64,000 bases of DNA. Origin: JBBQZO01 sp038207625 (GTDB taxonomy: Bacteria > Pseudomonadota > Gammaproteobacteria > Burkholderiales > Burkholderiaceae_D). The stretch's first letter is position 1. Every line of letters starts with the position of its first letter. The notes beneath the pieces were generated by a model. That model did no database searches and was not told where the DNA came from. It was given only the letters and a program-made list of their open reading frames with translations. The stretch covers positions 1-64,000 of the forward strand of contig JBBQZO010000001.1 of the NCBI GenBank assembly GCA_038207625.1, in the 5' to 3' direction. Made by a program: the position numbers and the translations under genes. Shown here one piece after another: positions 22,050-30,613 of this stretch.

Positions 22050-22562
22050 ATGCGTCGCAGACTGTATTTCATGCTGCCCAATATTACGAGCGCGCGCGCG
22101 ATGCTCGACGAACTGCTGCTGGCCAGGATCGACGAGCGCTTCATGCACTTCATGGCCAAGGAAGGCGCGCTGCCCGACGACATGCCGGACGCCAATTTTC
22201 TGCAGAAAACTGACCTGATTCATGGCGCGCAGATGGGCTTGATGATCGGCGGCCTGGTCGGGCTGGGCGCGGGCACCTTGCTGGTGCTGTTTCCCCCGGA
22301 AGGCATCACGCTGCGCACCGTGGCGATTCTGGTGGCCGGCTTAGGCGGCGCCGTGTTCGGGGCCTGGGCTTCGGGCATGAACGCGGCGGCCATTCCGAAC
22401 TCGCGCCTGCAAGCGTTCACCGAACGTATCGAGCAAGGTCAGGTGCTGCTGATCGTCGATCTGCCGCTGCGGCGCGTCAAAGAAATCGAGGAGATGATCG
22501 GGCAGCGTCACCCCGAGATCAGCTTTGGCGGGGTCGAACCGCACATGCCCGCGTTTCCTTGA
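22050..22562 (+). CDS. DUF1269-like membrane protein
   Basis: 170 residues. Two hydrophobic segments (about 62-82 and 88-108, Gly-rich, separated by a short FPPEG turn) sit between soluble N- and C-terminal parts. The C-terminal part has an I/V-rich strand followed by an amphipathic helix, as in DUF1269/general-stress membrane proteins. AAGGAG lies eight bases before the ATG, and a good sigma-70 promoter precedes it. Function unknown. Confidence 0.8.
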   Translation: MRRRLYFMLPNITSARAMLDELLLARIDERFMHFMAKEGALPDDMPDANFLQKTDLIHGAQMGLMIGGLVGLGAGTLLVLFPPEGITLRTVAILVAGLGGAVFGAWASGMNAAAIPNSRLQAFTERIEQGQVLLIVDLPLRRVKEIEEMIGQRHPEISFGGVEPHMPAFP

Positions 22563-22577
22563 TACGGGGCGAGCCGT

Positions 22578-22868
22578 TTAAATGCCCATGCTGGCCAGGA
22601 TATTGCCCAGTTCGCGCAGCGCCGGCTCCAGATGCGGATGCTGCGCGGCAAACTTGGCGGTGATTTCCTGGGTGCGTTCGGCCAGGCCATAGGTCGTCGT
22701 CGGCGCATCCGGTGCGCTCTCGTCGGCGCGCTGTTCGAGCAAGCCTTTGATGTCGCCGTCCAACTGACGCAGCAGATCCTGCAATTCTTCATCGACTGGC
22801 GGCGTGGCCGCCAGATGGGCGTGCAGGCTCTTCAGGGATTCCTTCAGATTGTTGGTCTGGTTCGGCAT
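22578..22868 (-). CDS. DUF4404 family protein
   Basis: 96 residues, predicted all-helical and acidic. The pattern ESLKSLHAHL near the start, VDEELQDLLRQLDGDI, and a C-terminal helix PALRELGNILASMGI match DUF4404, a small family of unknown function common in gamma- and betaproteobacteria. It ends 16 bases from the convergent DUF1269-like gene and lies 12 bases after the VF530 gene, so it may be cotranscribed with it. Confidence 0.85.
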   Translation of the reverse strand: MPNQTNNLKESLKSLHAHLAATPPVDEELQDLLRQLDGDIKGLLEQRADESAPDAPTTTYGLAERTQEITAKFAAQHPHLEPALRELGNILASMGI

Positions 22869-22880
22869 GGTGGCTCTCGT

Positions 22881-23093
22881 TTAGGTGGTAAATTGCGTGC
22901 GCAGGTATAAAGTTTCGACCTCGGCGCGGGCCCAAGGTGTCTTGCGCAAAAACTTCAGGCTCGACTTGATGCTCGGGTCACTGAGGAAACAGTTGATTGC
23001 GACGTGCTGTCCGAGCTGGTCCCAACCGTAATGGTCGACCAGCTTGGTCAGTATCGCTTCCAGGGTCAGGCCCTGTAATTCGGGAACGCTCAT
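22881..23093 (-). CDS. VF530 family (DUF2132) protein
   Basis: 70 residues. The strongly conserved core runs from LTLEAILTKLVDHYGWDQLG through INCFLSDPSIKSSLKFLRKT to PWARAEVE, as in VF530 from Vibrio, a small double-helix-hairpin fold proposed to bind DNA. An open frame extends far upstream, but the family length and start fit ATG 23093. Function unproven. Confidence 0.9.
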   Translation of the reverse strand: MSVPELQGLTLEAILTKLVDHYGWDQLGQHVAINCFLSDPSIKSSLKFLRKTPWARAEVETLYLRTQFTT

Positions 23094-23247
23094 GTGCTTG
23101 TCTGCTCGTAGGTGATGCCAAAGCTTGCACTGCCGGCAAACCGCTTGCTGGAAGTATATATCGATTCGCCGGGCAGATAGTGCTTCGCGCACACAGTTTG
23201 CGTGCGCGTAGCCTGCCGCACCGTGGCTGGTGCGGCAAGGTGTCGGC

Positions 23248-25383
23248 TTACTTGCCGTCCAGACCGCGCCGCTCCAGCAAAGGCTCGATCTTGGCATCGC
23301 GCCCGCGGAAGTTGCGGTACAGGTCGAGCGCATCGGCGCTGCCACCACGCGAGAGCAACTGCTGGCGGAACCAGTCGCCGTTCTTGCGCTGCAAGCCGCC
23401 TTTTTCCTTGAACCACTCGACCGTGTCGGCGTCCAGTTTCTCGCTCCACAGGTAGGCATAGTAGGCGGCCGAATAACCGCCGGACATGCTGTGCGAGAAG
23501 TAGGTGGTGCGGTAGCGCGGCGGCACGGCTGCGAAATCGACGCCGGCGTCCTTCAGCGCGGACGCTTCAAACGCCAGCACGTCGGTCGGCACTTGCTTGG
23601 GGGTCAGCTGGTGCCAGCGCTGGTCCAGCAGCGACGCGGCCAGATATTCGGTGGTCAGGAAGCCTTGATTGAATTTCTTCGAGGCAATCACCTTGTCGAG
23701 CAATTCCTTGGGCATCGGCGCGCCCGTCTTGTGGTGCTTGGCGTAGTTGGCCAGCACTTCCGGCCAGACCGCCCACATTTCGTTCACTTGCGACGGGTAT
23801 TCGACGAAATCGCTCGGCACGTTGGTGCCGGCGAAACGCGGGTACTTGACGTTCGAGAACATGCCGTGCAGCGCGTGGCCGAATTCGTGGAACATCGTGC
23901 GCACTTCGTCGTACGTCAGCAAGGACGGCTCGCCCGCCGGCGGCTTGGGAATGTTCAGGTGGTTGGCCACCACCGAGTGGGTGCCGCGCAGACCGGACTG
24001 GGACACGTACTCGTTCATCCATGCACCGCCCTGCTTGTTGCCGCGCGCGTAGTAGTCGGCGATGAAGATGGCCAGTTGTTTGCCGTCGGCGTCGAACACG
24101 TCGAAGGTGCGCACATCCGGATTGTAGACCGGCAGATCCTTGCGTTCCTTGAAGGTCAGGCCGTACAGCTTGTTGGCGGCGTAGAACACGCCGTTGGTCA
24201 ACACACTGTTCAGTTCAAAGTAAGGGCGCAGCTGGTTTTCGTCGAAGTTGTACTGGGCCGCGCGCACCTTGTCGGTGTAGTACGCCCAGTCGGAGGCGTC
24301 AATCTGGAAGCCGCCTTTTTCGGCGTCGACCACTTGCTGCAACGCGCCCGCTTCGCGGCGCGCGTTGGCCACGGCCGGCTTGGCCAGCTCGCCCAGCAGG
24401 CTGTTCACCGCTTGCGTGGTCTTCGCGGTCTGGTCTTCCAGCGAATAGGCCGCGTAGTTCGGATAGCCCAGCAAGGTGGCGCGTTCGGCACGCAGCTTGG
24501 CCAGTTTCAATACCGTGGCGCGGTTGTCGAACTCGCCGCCGTGGCTGCCGCGCGCCAGCGACGCCGCCATCAGGCGCTCGCGCACGGCGCGGTTGCTCAG
24601 CACCGCCAGCGGCGCCTGGCCGCTGGTGTTGGTCAGCGCGATGAGGAATTTGCCGTCCTTGCCAGCCTTCTTGGCCGCGGCGGCGGCCGTCTCGATGGCC
24701 GCGTCAGACATGCCGGCCAGCTCGGCGCGTGTGTCGACCAGCAATGCCGACGCATTGACTTCTTTGAGCACATTCTGGCTGAAGGCGGTTTGCGCACCGG
24801 CGATCTCGGCGTTGTACGTCTTCAGCTTTTCCTTGTCGGCGGCGCCAAGGCGGGCGCCGGCGCGCACGAAATCGGTGTGATAGCGCTCCAGCAAATGCTT
24901 CGCTTCGGCGTCCAGGCCCAGCTTGTCGCGCTTGTCGTACAGCGCTTTGACGCGCGCGAACAGCTTGGCGTTGAGCATGATGGCATCATTGTGCGCGGCC
25001 AGCTTGGGCGCCATCTCGCGGTCGATCGCGTCGAGCGTGTCATCGGTGTTGGCACCGGACAGGTTGGCGAAGGCAGTGGCCGTGCGGGTGAGCAGCTGAC
25101 CAGCCAGCTCCATCGCCACGACGGTATTGTCAAACGTGGCTGGCTTGGCGTTGTTGGCGATCACGGCGATTTCGGCCAGTTGCTCACGCATGCCTGCCGC
25201 GTAGGCCGGCAGAAAATCGCTGTCCTTAATTTTGTCGAAGGCGGGATACTGGAACGGCAGCGTGCTTGGCTTGGCGAACGGGTTGGCGGCGTCGAGCTTG
25301 GCGACGGGCGCGGCCGGGGCGGCGCCGGCAAGGTTGACCAGGGCCAGGCTGGCGGCAAGGATGAGCATCTGAGGACGGGACAT
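23248..25383 (-). CDS. dcp: Peptidyl-dipeptidase Dcp (M3 metallopeptidase), exported
   Basis: 711 residues. A signal peptide (about 1-22) is followed by the M3 thimet-oligopeptidase fold. HEFGHALHG near 500 gives the HExxH zinc site with the downstream Glu in the VEYPSQVNE helix. The C-terminal segment SHSMSGGYSAAYYAYLWSE matches M3 enzymes. Dcp removes dipeptides from the C-terminus of peptides; the signal peptide indicates periplasmic action. The frame is open 84 codons further upstream, but ATG 25383 gives the signal peptide at the correct place. Confidence 0.93.
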   Translation of the reverse strand: MSRPQMLILAASLALVNLAGAAPAAPVAKLDAANPFAKPSTLPFQYPAFDKIKDSDFLPAYAAGMREQLAEIAVIANNAKPATFDNTVVAMELAGQLLTRTATAFANLSGANTDDTLDAIDREMAPKLAAHNDAIMLNAKLFARVKALYDKRDKLGLDAEAKHLLERYHTDFVRAGARLGAADKEKLKTYNAEIAGAQTAFSQNVLKEVNASALLVDTRAELAGMSDAAIETAAAAAKKAGKDGKFLIALTNTSGQAPLAVLSNRAVRERLMAASLARGSHGGEFDNRATVLKLAKLRAERATLLGYPNYAAYSLEDQTAKTTQAVNSLLGELAKPAVANARREAGALQQVVDAEKGGFQIDASDWAYYTDKVRAAQYNFDENQLRPYFELNSVLTNGVFYAANKLYGLTFKERKDLPVYNPDVRTFDVFDADGKQLAIFIADYYARGNKQGGAWMNEYVSQSGLRGTHSVVANHLNIPKPPAGEPSLLTYDEVRTMFHEFGHALHGMFSNVKYPRFAGTNVPSDFVEYPSQVNEMWAVWPEVLANYAKHHKTGAPMPKELLDKVIASKKFNQGFLTTEYLAASLLDQRWHQLTPKQVPTDVLAFEASALKDAGVDFAAVPPRYRTTYFSHSMSGGYSAAYYAYLWSEKLDADTVEWFKEKGGLQRKNGDWFRQQLLSRGGSADALDLYRNFRGRDAKIEPLLERRGLDGK

Positions 25384-25715
25384 AGCATCTTTCGTGAGCG
25401 CTAGTAAAATGCTGCAATTGGATAGTTTGCAGCGCCATAGCGCGCGATGATAGCAGCCCGACATGCTTGCCGTCACGCTGCGACGCAACGCGACGCGACG
25501 TGCGATGCGCTTTGATGCGCCGGCCCGCCGCCAGATACGGCGCCGCGAGCGCGCCCCATTGCACGGCAGCGATGCACGCCGGCACACAGCCCACACCACA
25601 CGCCAAGATGGCCACCGCTCAAACCGCGCGATCATGCGCCGTCGCGGCGCGTGCGGCGAGGATGGGACGAACGCGGCCGGACTTGAATCATCCGGCCATC
25701 ACCGGCGCCTGCGAC
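25384..25715. other. Intergenic region dcp / acyltransferase
   Basis: 332 bases with no supported gene. It should hold the dcp promoter, but I see no convincing -35/-10 pair. It is GC-rich and GCGACGC-like repetitive between 25480 and 25560. Confidence 0.4.
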
Positions 25716-27701
25716 TCAGCGCCCTTTGAATACCTCACTGAACATGGGTACCAGCAATTTGTTGCCAAACTCGCTGAGGTGGTCATCGTCGTGATAAAGG
25801 GGTCGGCCGTCCTTGCTGCCGTAACATCGACCATCGTGACAAAGATATTGCAGCGGATCGAGTATCTTGATTCCGCACCGATCGCGCGCCGCGTTCTGGG
25901 CAGCCCATACCCAATCGTTTCTGTCGCGATAGGCAGCGAGCGACACCGATACATCGCCCTTGATGCCGAAACTCATCCTGCGCGATTGGGTTTTGGGAAC
26001 ATCGACGCCCATTTCAGGAATCGGGCGCAGCATGTAGACGGTGCGCCGCTTGGCCAATTCACAGGCGGACCGTGTGATCTGTTGGGAAAACTCCTGCAGA
26101 AATGTCGCTGACGTGGATGGGTAGATTTTTGAAAAATACACATCGGGTATGGGGCGTTCCCCTCGCCCTTCGCCAGTGCCGAAACCGACTGCGGCATATC
26201 TGCCGACGATGACAATCGGTATGGTCGGCGGCAAGACTTGGAGTTGCGCTCTCGCCCACTCAATGAATTGGCTGCATTTGTATTGCGCTGATTGGCTCGC
26301 CAGCACTGCCGGTATCTTCTTCAAGCCAAATACGAAGGGACAGCCACTGTACGACCATTGCACCACGCCCGCATCGCCAGCGGGCATCGCCGCGGCAAGG
26401 CCAGAGACGACGGCGCCGGCGTGGCTGTCTCCCACCACGATCACCTTCCAGGCAGCGCCCCCAAACACGCACGATGGCGACGTGACACCGGCCCGTGTGT
26501 GGCACACGGCGCGGCGCGGATTGACGTTGCCGGCCTCCGCCGCCGCCAGTTCAATTTGCGGCGAGAAGCGCCCGGCGATGCCTTGCCGGGCCCACACTGC
26601 GGCGCTTGGCAAGGCCACACATGCGACCAGGGCCGTCAAACCACTGGCCGCATGCGGAAATCGACGCTGTTCCAGCAGGCGCCGCGCCGGATTTTCGATC
26701 CACAGGTAAGAGACATGGCCAAACACCACCGTTGCAAGCATTCCCGCAACACGCGCCAGATCGTCGTGTCCCATTTCAATATAGGCCAAGCTGACATACA
26801 CGGGCCAATGCCAGAGGTAAAGCGAGTACGAACGCTTTCCCAGCCATTGAGAAATTTTGTTACCGGTCCAGGCTGACGCGCTGTTCGATGCCAAGACCAT
26901 CATTGCGCCCGCGACGGGCAGCATCGCGCGCCAGCCCGGCCAAGCCGAGTGCTTGTCGAACAGCGCGACCGATAGCAGGATCAGCACCAGCCCCGTCATG
27001 TCCAGACAGCGTCGATACCTGATCAAGCGCTGCGGCGACGGCACCAACAAGTAGACCATACCGCCGGCCAGCATTTCCCACGCCCGCGTGTGCAACAGGA
27101 AAAATGCAGCCGGGGAATCGATGTTCGTTACCAGCACAGAGGCGCCGAACGACGCGGCAAAGCAAACTGCCACAACGCCAAGTTGCGCTGCGCGGCCAGG
27201 CTTCAGGCGCCATGTGGCCAACAGCACAATGGGGAGCAGCAAATAGAATTGCCACTCGACGGAAAGCGACCATGTGTGCAGCAGCCATTTTTCGTGCGAG
27301 GCGATATCGAAGTAGCCGGCCTCCTTCCAGTATTCAACATTGGAGAGGAACGCCAGGCTATAGACGGCTTGCGAGCCCAAGCTCTTGTAGTCGGGCGGCA
27401 ACAGGACGAACCACCCCAAGGCAAGCAGCGCGGCGCACAACGCGAGCAACGCAGGCAGGATGCGCCTGGCCCTGGCCATGTAAAACCCGGACAGCGAGAA
27501 ATCGCCGCGCTCGAGGCCGGCGACCACAATGGCCGTCATCAAGAAACCGGAAATGGCAAAGAACACATCGACGCCGACGAAACCGCCGCTAAATCCAGCG
27601 ACGCCAAAGTGGTAAAGGACGACGACGACCACGGCCAGCGCGCGCAGTCCATTGATGTCGCCTCGAAACGCTGAACGAGTACCCGCCGGACCTGCCATCA
27701 T
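25716..27701 (-). CDS. OafA/YrhL-type acyltransferase with SGNH domain
   Basis: 661 residues from the first ATG of an ATG-ATG pair (27701/27698); GAGGAG lies four and seven bases before them. The N-terminal acyltransferase-3 domain (about 15-365) has RALAVVVVVLYHFG with the catalytic His and about ten membrane segments. The C-terminal SGNH hydrolase-like domain has VVGDSHAG (Ser block) and DDDHLSEFG (Asp-x-x-His block). Such two-domain proteins transfer acetyl or other acyl groups onto surface polysaccharide or lipopolysaccharide. No polysaccharide genes are adjacent, so the acceptor is unknown. Confidence 0.92.
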   Translation of the reverse strand: MMAGPAGTRSAFRGDINGLRALAVVVVVLYHFGVAGFSGGFVGVDVFFAISGFLMTAIVVAGLERGDFSLSGFYMARARRILPALLALCAALLALGWFVLLPPDYKSLGSQAVYSLAFLSNVEYWKEAGYFDIASHEKWLLHTWSLSVEWQFYLLLPIVLLATWRLKPGRAAQLGVVAVCFAASFGASVLVTNIDSPAAFFLLHTRAWEMLAGGMVYLLVPSPQRLIRYRRCLDMTGLVLILLSVALFDKHSAWPGWRAMLPVAGAMMVLASNSASAWTGNKISQWLGKRSYSLYLWHWPVYVSLAYIEMGHDDLARVAGMLATVVFGHVSYLWIENPARRLLEQRRFPHAASGLTALVACVALPSAAVWARQGIAGRFSPQIELAAAEAGNVNPRRAVCHTRAGVTSPSCVFGGAAWKVIVVGDSHAGAVVSGLAAAMPAGDAGVVQWSYSGCPFVFGLKKIPAVLASQSAQYKCSQFIEWARAQLQVLPPTIPIVIVGRYAAVGFGTGEGRGERPIPDVYFSKIYPSTSATFLQEFSQQITRSACELAKRRTVYMLRPIPEMGVDVPKTQSRRMSFGIKGDVSVSLAAYRDRNDWVWAAQNAARDRCGIKILDPLQYLCHDGRCYGSKDGRPLYHDDDHLSEFGNKLLVPMFSEVFKGR

Positions 27702-28196
27702 GTCGCTCCTCGATCGCTTGCATGAGGCGACTGTTGTTGCGTCGCGCCAGTTGACTGGTATGTCGGTGTCACCCACCCCGCCGTGCCGGCCCGCTTGTGC
27801 GGCAGTCGCGTGCCTGGGCTAGCGACGACGGCATCGCACGCATCAGCGCAGTTGCCAGTGCGCCGCAAGCTCGTCATGCGACGAGCTGACCGGCAAATCT
27901 GATCGAGCGAACTGAATTGCTAACGCACCCACCATGGTCGCTTGCCATACCGCCAACGACTGCACGGCGGACAGATTCCGGGGATGGTTAACGCTACCCC
28001 AGAACTGCCCTGCTTACTGAATTCGGAAATAGATGTGCGTCAAGCGGTTGCGCTTGTGCGTGCACCTTGCAAGACCGGACGAGCATGGCATCAGCCAGCG
28101 AGCGCCGTACTGTACGACGCGTGATCGCGCATCGATGGCGGTAGGTTGTTTCGGGCAAGGGACGTGGGCATGCGCGCTGCGCGTACCCGACAGCCG
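27702..28196. other. Gene-free stretch
   Basis: About 495 bases without a supported gene. The only clear structure is a perfect 8 bp hairpin, AGCTCGTC-atgc-GACGAGCT (27868-27887), without T run. Short open frames on the plus strand (27942-28263) have no domain features. Confidence 0.4.
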
Positions 28197-28772
28197 TCAG
28201 CGCTGCAGCCGTCCCTCGATGCGACGGTCAGGGATGAACCAGATCAGCGCGACGGCGATATAGATAGAAAACCCCAACCAGGCGTGCACGAAGGCGAGCA
28301 TGATTCCCAGCGCGTAAAAGACCAAGGATAGCCAGCCTTTCTTGTCGGAGCCGAGGGCCTCGGCCAGTTCGCGATTCTCGCCGTGCTGACCGGTCAGGCA
28401 ATGCGCCAGCAAGCGATAAGCGATGGCGCACATGAACAGGATCACGCCATAGGCGGCGACCGGCATGGTGGCGAAATGGTTCTCACCCATCCAGCCGGTG
28501 ACGAAGGGAATCAGCGAGAGCCAGAACAGCAGGTGCAAATTGGCCCACAGCACGGCGCCGCTGACCCGGCTGGCCGCGTGCAGCATGTGGTGATGGTTGT
28601 TCCAGTAGATTCCCACGTAAATGAAGCTGAGCACGTAGCTGCCCAATACCGGAATCAGCGGCTGCAGCGCCGCCAGGTCGGCCCCGTGCGGCACTTTCAG
28701 TTCGAGCACCATGATGGTGATAATGATCGCGATGACGCCATCGCTAAATGCTTCGAGCCTGCCTTTGTCCAT
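28197..28772 (-). CDS. TMEM175 family (DUF1211) potassium channel-like protein
   Basis: 191 residues. The signature FSDGVIAIIITIMVLE is at 9-24; FSDG in the first helix is the mark of bacterial TMEM175 channels. Five to six membrane helices are visible, with the YWNNHHHMLH segment after the second. Bacterial TMEM175 proteins are tetrameric, weakly K-selective channels. AGGGAG lies eight bases before the ATG. Confidence 0.9.
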   Translation of the reverse strand: MDKGRLEAFSDGVIAIIITIMVLELKVPHGADLAALQPLIPVLGSYVLSFIYVGIYWNNHHHMLHAASRVSGAVLWANLHLLFWLSLIPFVTGWMGENHFATMPVAAYGVILFMCAIAYRLLAHCLTGQHGENRELAEALGSDKKGWLSLVFYALGIMLAFVHAWLGFSIYIAVALIWFIPDRRIEGRLQR

Positions 28773-28852
28773 CGGATCAACTCCCTGCCATCGTCAAAAT
28801 TGCTCGATTGTATATGCACGGCAGGGCCGGCGAGTCCGATGATGCGGTGCGA

Positions 28853-29161
28853 CTAACGCAGCCTTGAGCCATCCGGGTTCGTAGCCTCTTCATCGCGGCG
28901 CGTCGGGTAGTAGGCTTTCTTGTTTTCAAGTTCATAGAACAGTACGCCATGAATACCCATCGCATCGCATTTTGCAATTCGCCTGGACCAGATGCACTTG
29001 AACGCCGCAGTCAACTGCAGCGCACTTGCGCCCGCGTAGACGTCGTCGATGAAGGCGATATCTGTTCCGCTCGGAAAAATCAGCGCAAACTCCTCGTCGG
29101 TCGCGGCAAAGATGTCGTAGACCGCGTTGAGCGCCCCATCAATGACTTGAATATTTTTCAC
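28853..29161 (-). CDS. Small protein of unknown function
   Basis: 102 residues from a GTG at 29161, preceded by AAAGG eight bases upstream; a longer frame exists but lacks a binding site. The sequence starts VKNIQVIDGALNAVYDIFAA and continues with an acidic, aromatic core (IFPSGTDIAFIDDV, then KCDAMGIHGVLFYELENKK). It looks like a compact soluble alpha/beta domain. I do not recognise a named family. It stands between a TMEM175 channel gene and yciH, all on the same strand with gaps of 75-80 bases. Confidence 0.7.
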   Translation of the reverse strand: MKNIQVIDGALNAVYDIFAATDEEFALIFPSGTDIAFIDDVYAGASALQLTAAFKCIWSRRIAKCDAMGIHGVLFYELENKKAYYPTRRDEEATNPDGSRLR

Positions 29162-29236
29162 AAGCGGGACCTTTCGCAGTACACCGATGGACACAGACCA
29201 CACGCGTCGCCCTGGCGCAGCAGGCGTGCCAACGTT

Positions 29237-29599
29237 TTAGCCGCCGACCCGTTTCGGATTGTGGCCCTGTTTTTTCAGCGCTTCGATGACTAACTCGCAA
29301 TGGTCGCCCTGCACTTCGATGACGCCGTCCTTGACCGTGCCGCCGCAACCGCAGGCGGTGCGCAACTGTTTGCCCAGCACGGCCAGCGCCATCGCGTCCA
29401 GCGCCAGTCCTTTGACGAGCGTGACGCTTTTGCCGCCGCGCCCCTTGGTTTCGCGCGACACGCGCACCGCACCGTCGCCGAGCGGCGCGGCCTTCGCGTT
29501 GGCTTTGCAGGTGCACTGCGCCAGCGCGAGCCGGCAGGTCGGACACATGCGTCCGGTCTCGGTGGAATAGACAAGACCGCCTGTTGAATGACTTTTCAT
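29237..29599 (-). CDS. yciH: SUI1-domain translation factor-like protein YciH
   Basis: 120 residues. The N-terminus has a possible zinc knuckle, CPTCRLALAQCTC (about 19-31). The SUI1/eIF1-like domain covers 45-120, with RETKGRGGKSVTLVKGL and CGCGGTVKDGVIEVQGDH. YciH resembles eIF1 and has been linked to start-codon discrimination and stress in E. coli. Start and length match the family. Confidence 0.93.
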   Translation of the reverse strand: MKSHSTGGLVYSTETGRMCPTCRLALAQCTCKANAKAAPLGDGAVRVSRETKGRGGKSVTLVKGLALDAMALAVLGKQLRTACGCGGTVKDGVIEVQGDHCELVIEALKKQGHNPKRVGG

Positions 29600-29718
29600 A
29601 ACGTATTTGCTCAGAGTTTGTTAAACCGACCGCGCACCCAATCGGCGCCCAGTTATCGATGTGATTGTCGCCACCCGGCGCGTGGCTTTGTTGAAGTCTG
29701 TCGCCCCGTGCGGGCGGC

Positions 29719-30270
29719 TCAGCGCCAGTCCCACGCGATCACTTTCCACGCTTCGGCCGGCGCGGTGTCTTGCACGATATCGCGAAAGCCCACTGCGTGG
29801 TGCGCGCCCATCGACCTGCTGTTCTTGGTCGACACCTCGGTGGCGATCAGATCGAAGTCGGCGCTCAGTTGTTCGCGCAAGCGCTGATAGAGCAAGGCAA
29901 ATATTCCTTGGCCGCGCCAGCGCGCAGCGATGCACACCTGGCCCATCACGACGTAGCGCCGGCCGGCGATCGGCGCGCCGCCGAACGTGCCCGCCTCGAT
30001 CTGCGCGAACATATCGCCCAGCAACGGGAAGGCCGCCCGTTGCTCGTTGAGCATCACCAAGGCATAGCCGACCACGGCGCCATCCGCCTTCGCCACCGCA
30101 TGGTGATATGGGCCACACATGGTTTGCAGCTGCGCAAGCGTATATTCCATCGTCACGAAACCTTGCCCATCCCACAGATCGGCGGGGACTAAGGACGCAT
30201 GATTCGCCTTTTGCAGCGCGATGATGCCTTCCAGATCATCCTCAAGCGCACTTAACTGAACATCAACCAT
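29719..30270 (-). CDS. GNAT family N-acetyltransferase
   Basis: 183 residues from ATG 30270 (GGGAG six bases before). Strands and helices of the GNAT fold are visible; motif A with the acetyl-CoA loop is VCIAARWRGQGIFALLYQRL, containing R-x-x-G-Q/G-x-x. The VSTKNSRSMGAHHAVGF segment is the usual motif B region. The acceptor substrate is unknown. A frame eight codons longer is open but has no binding site. Confidence 0.88.
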   Translation of the reverse strand: MVDVQLSALEDDLEGIIALQKANHASLVPADLWDGQGFVTMEYTLAQLQTMCGPYHHAVAKADGAVVGYALVMLNEQRAAFPLLGDMFAQIEAGTFGGAPIAGRRYVVMGQVCIAARWRGQGIFALLYQRLREQLSADFDLIATEVSTKNSRSMGAHHAVGFRDIVQDTAPAEAWKVIAWDWR

Positions 30271-30363
30271 GGGCTGCTCCCGTCCCTGCTGCAATCAATG
30301 GGGTGTGATCGATGCTGGGCGCACCGCAAGCGCCGGGCACGCGTTGGCCGAAGCCCGCGCCAC

Positions 30364-30567
30364 TTAATAGTGGGGCGGGCGCTCGTTGACGGGGCCGCTG
30401 CCGGCGTGCGCATTGTCGCGCAGGCGCCCGGCCAGCGAGGCAAGCATCGCTTCGAGCTCGTCGATGCGCTTTTGCTGCTGGTAGACCATCTGGTTGAGCG
30501 TCTCGACCAGGTCTTCCTGGTGCGCCAGCTTGATTTCTATGTCGACAAAACGGTCTTCGCTACTCAC
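30364..30567 (-). CDS. slyX: SlyX family protein
   Basis: 67 residues from a GTG at 30567 with GAGG eight bases before. It is a short coiled coil: IEIKLAHQEDLVETLNQMVY-type heptads, then QQQKRIDELEAML, ending in the family tail ERPPHY. SlyX is a small protein of unknown role. Its usual slyD neighbour is not here. The GTG start makes it easy to miss; a long frame upstream in phase is only the opposite side of the protease gene. Confidence 0.85.
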   Translation of the reverse strand: MSSEDRFVDIEIKLAHQEDLVETLNQMVYQQQKRIDELEAMLASLAGRLRDNAHAGSGPVNERPPHY

Positions 30568-30613
30568 TGGGGCATCCTCGTCATCAAACCGGCATTCTAA
30601 CGCGTGCGCGCGT

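Noticed and set aside
23230..25404. 724-codon frame opposite dcp
   Set aside because: Same GC-rich antisense effect; no motif.
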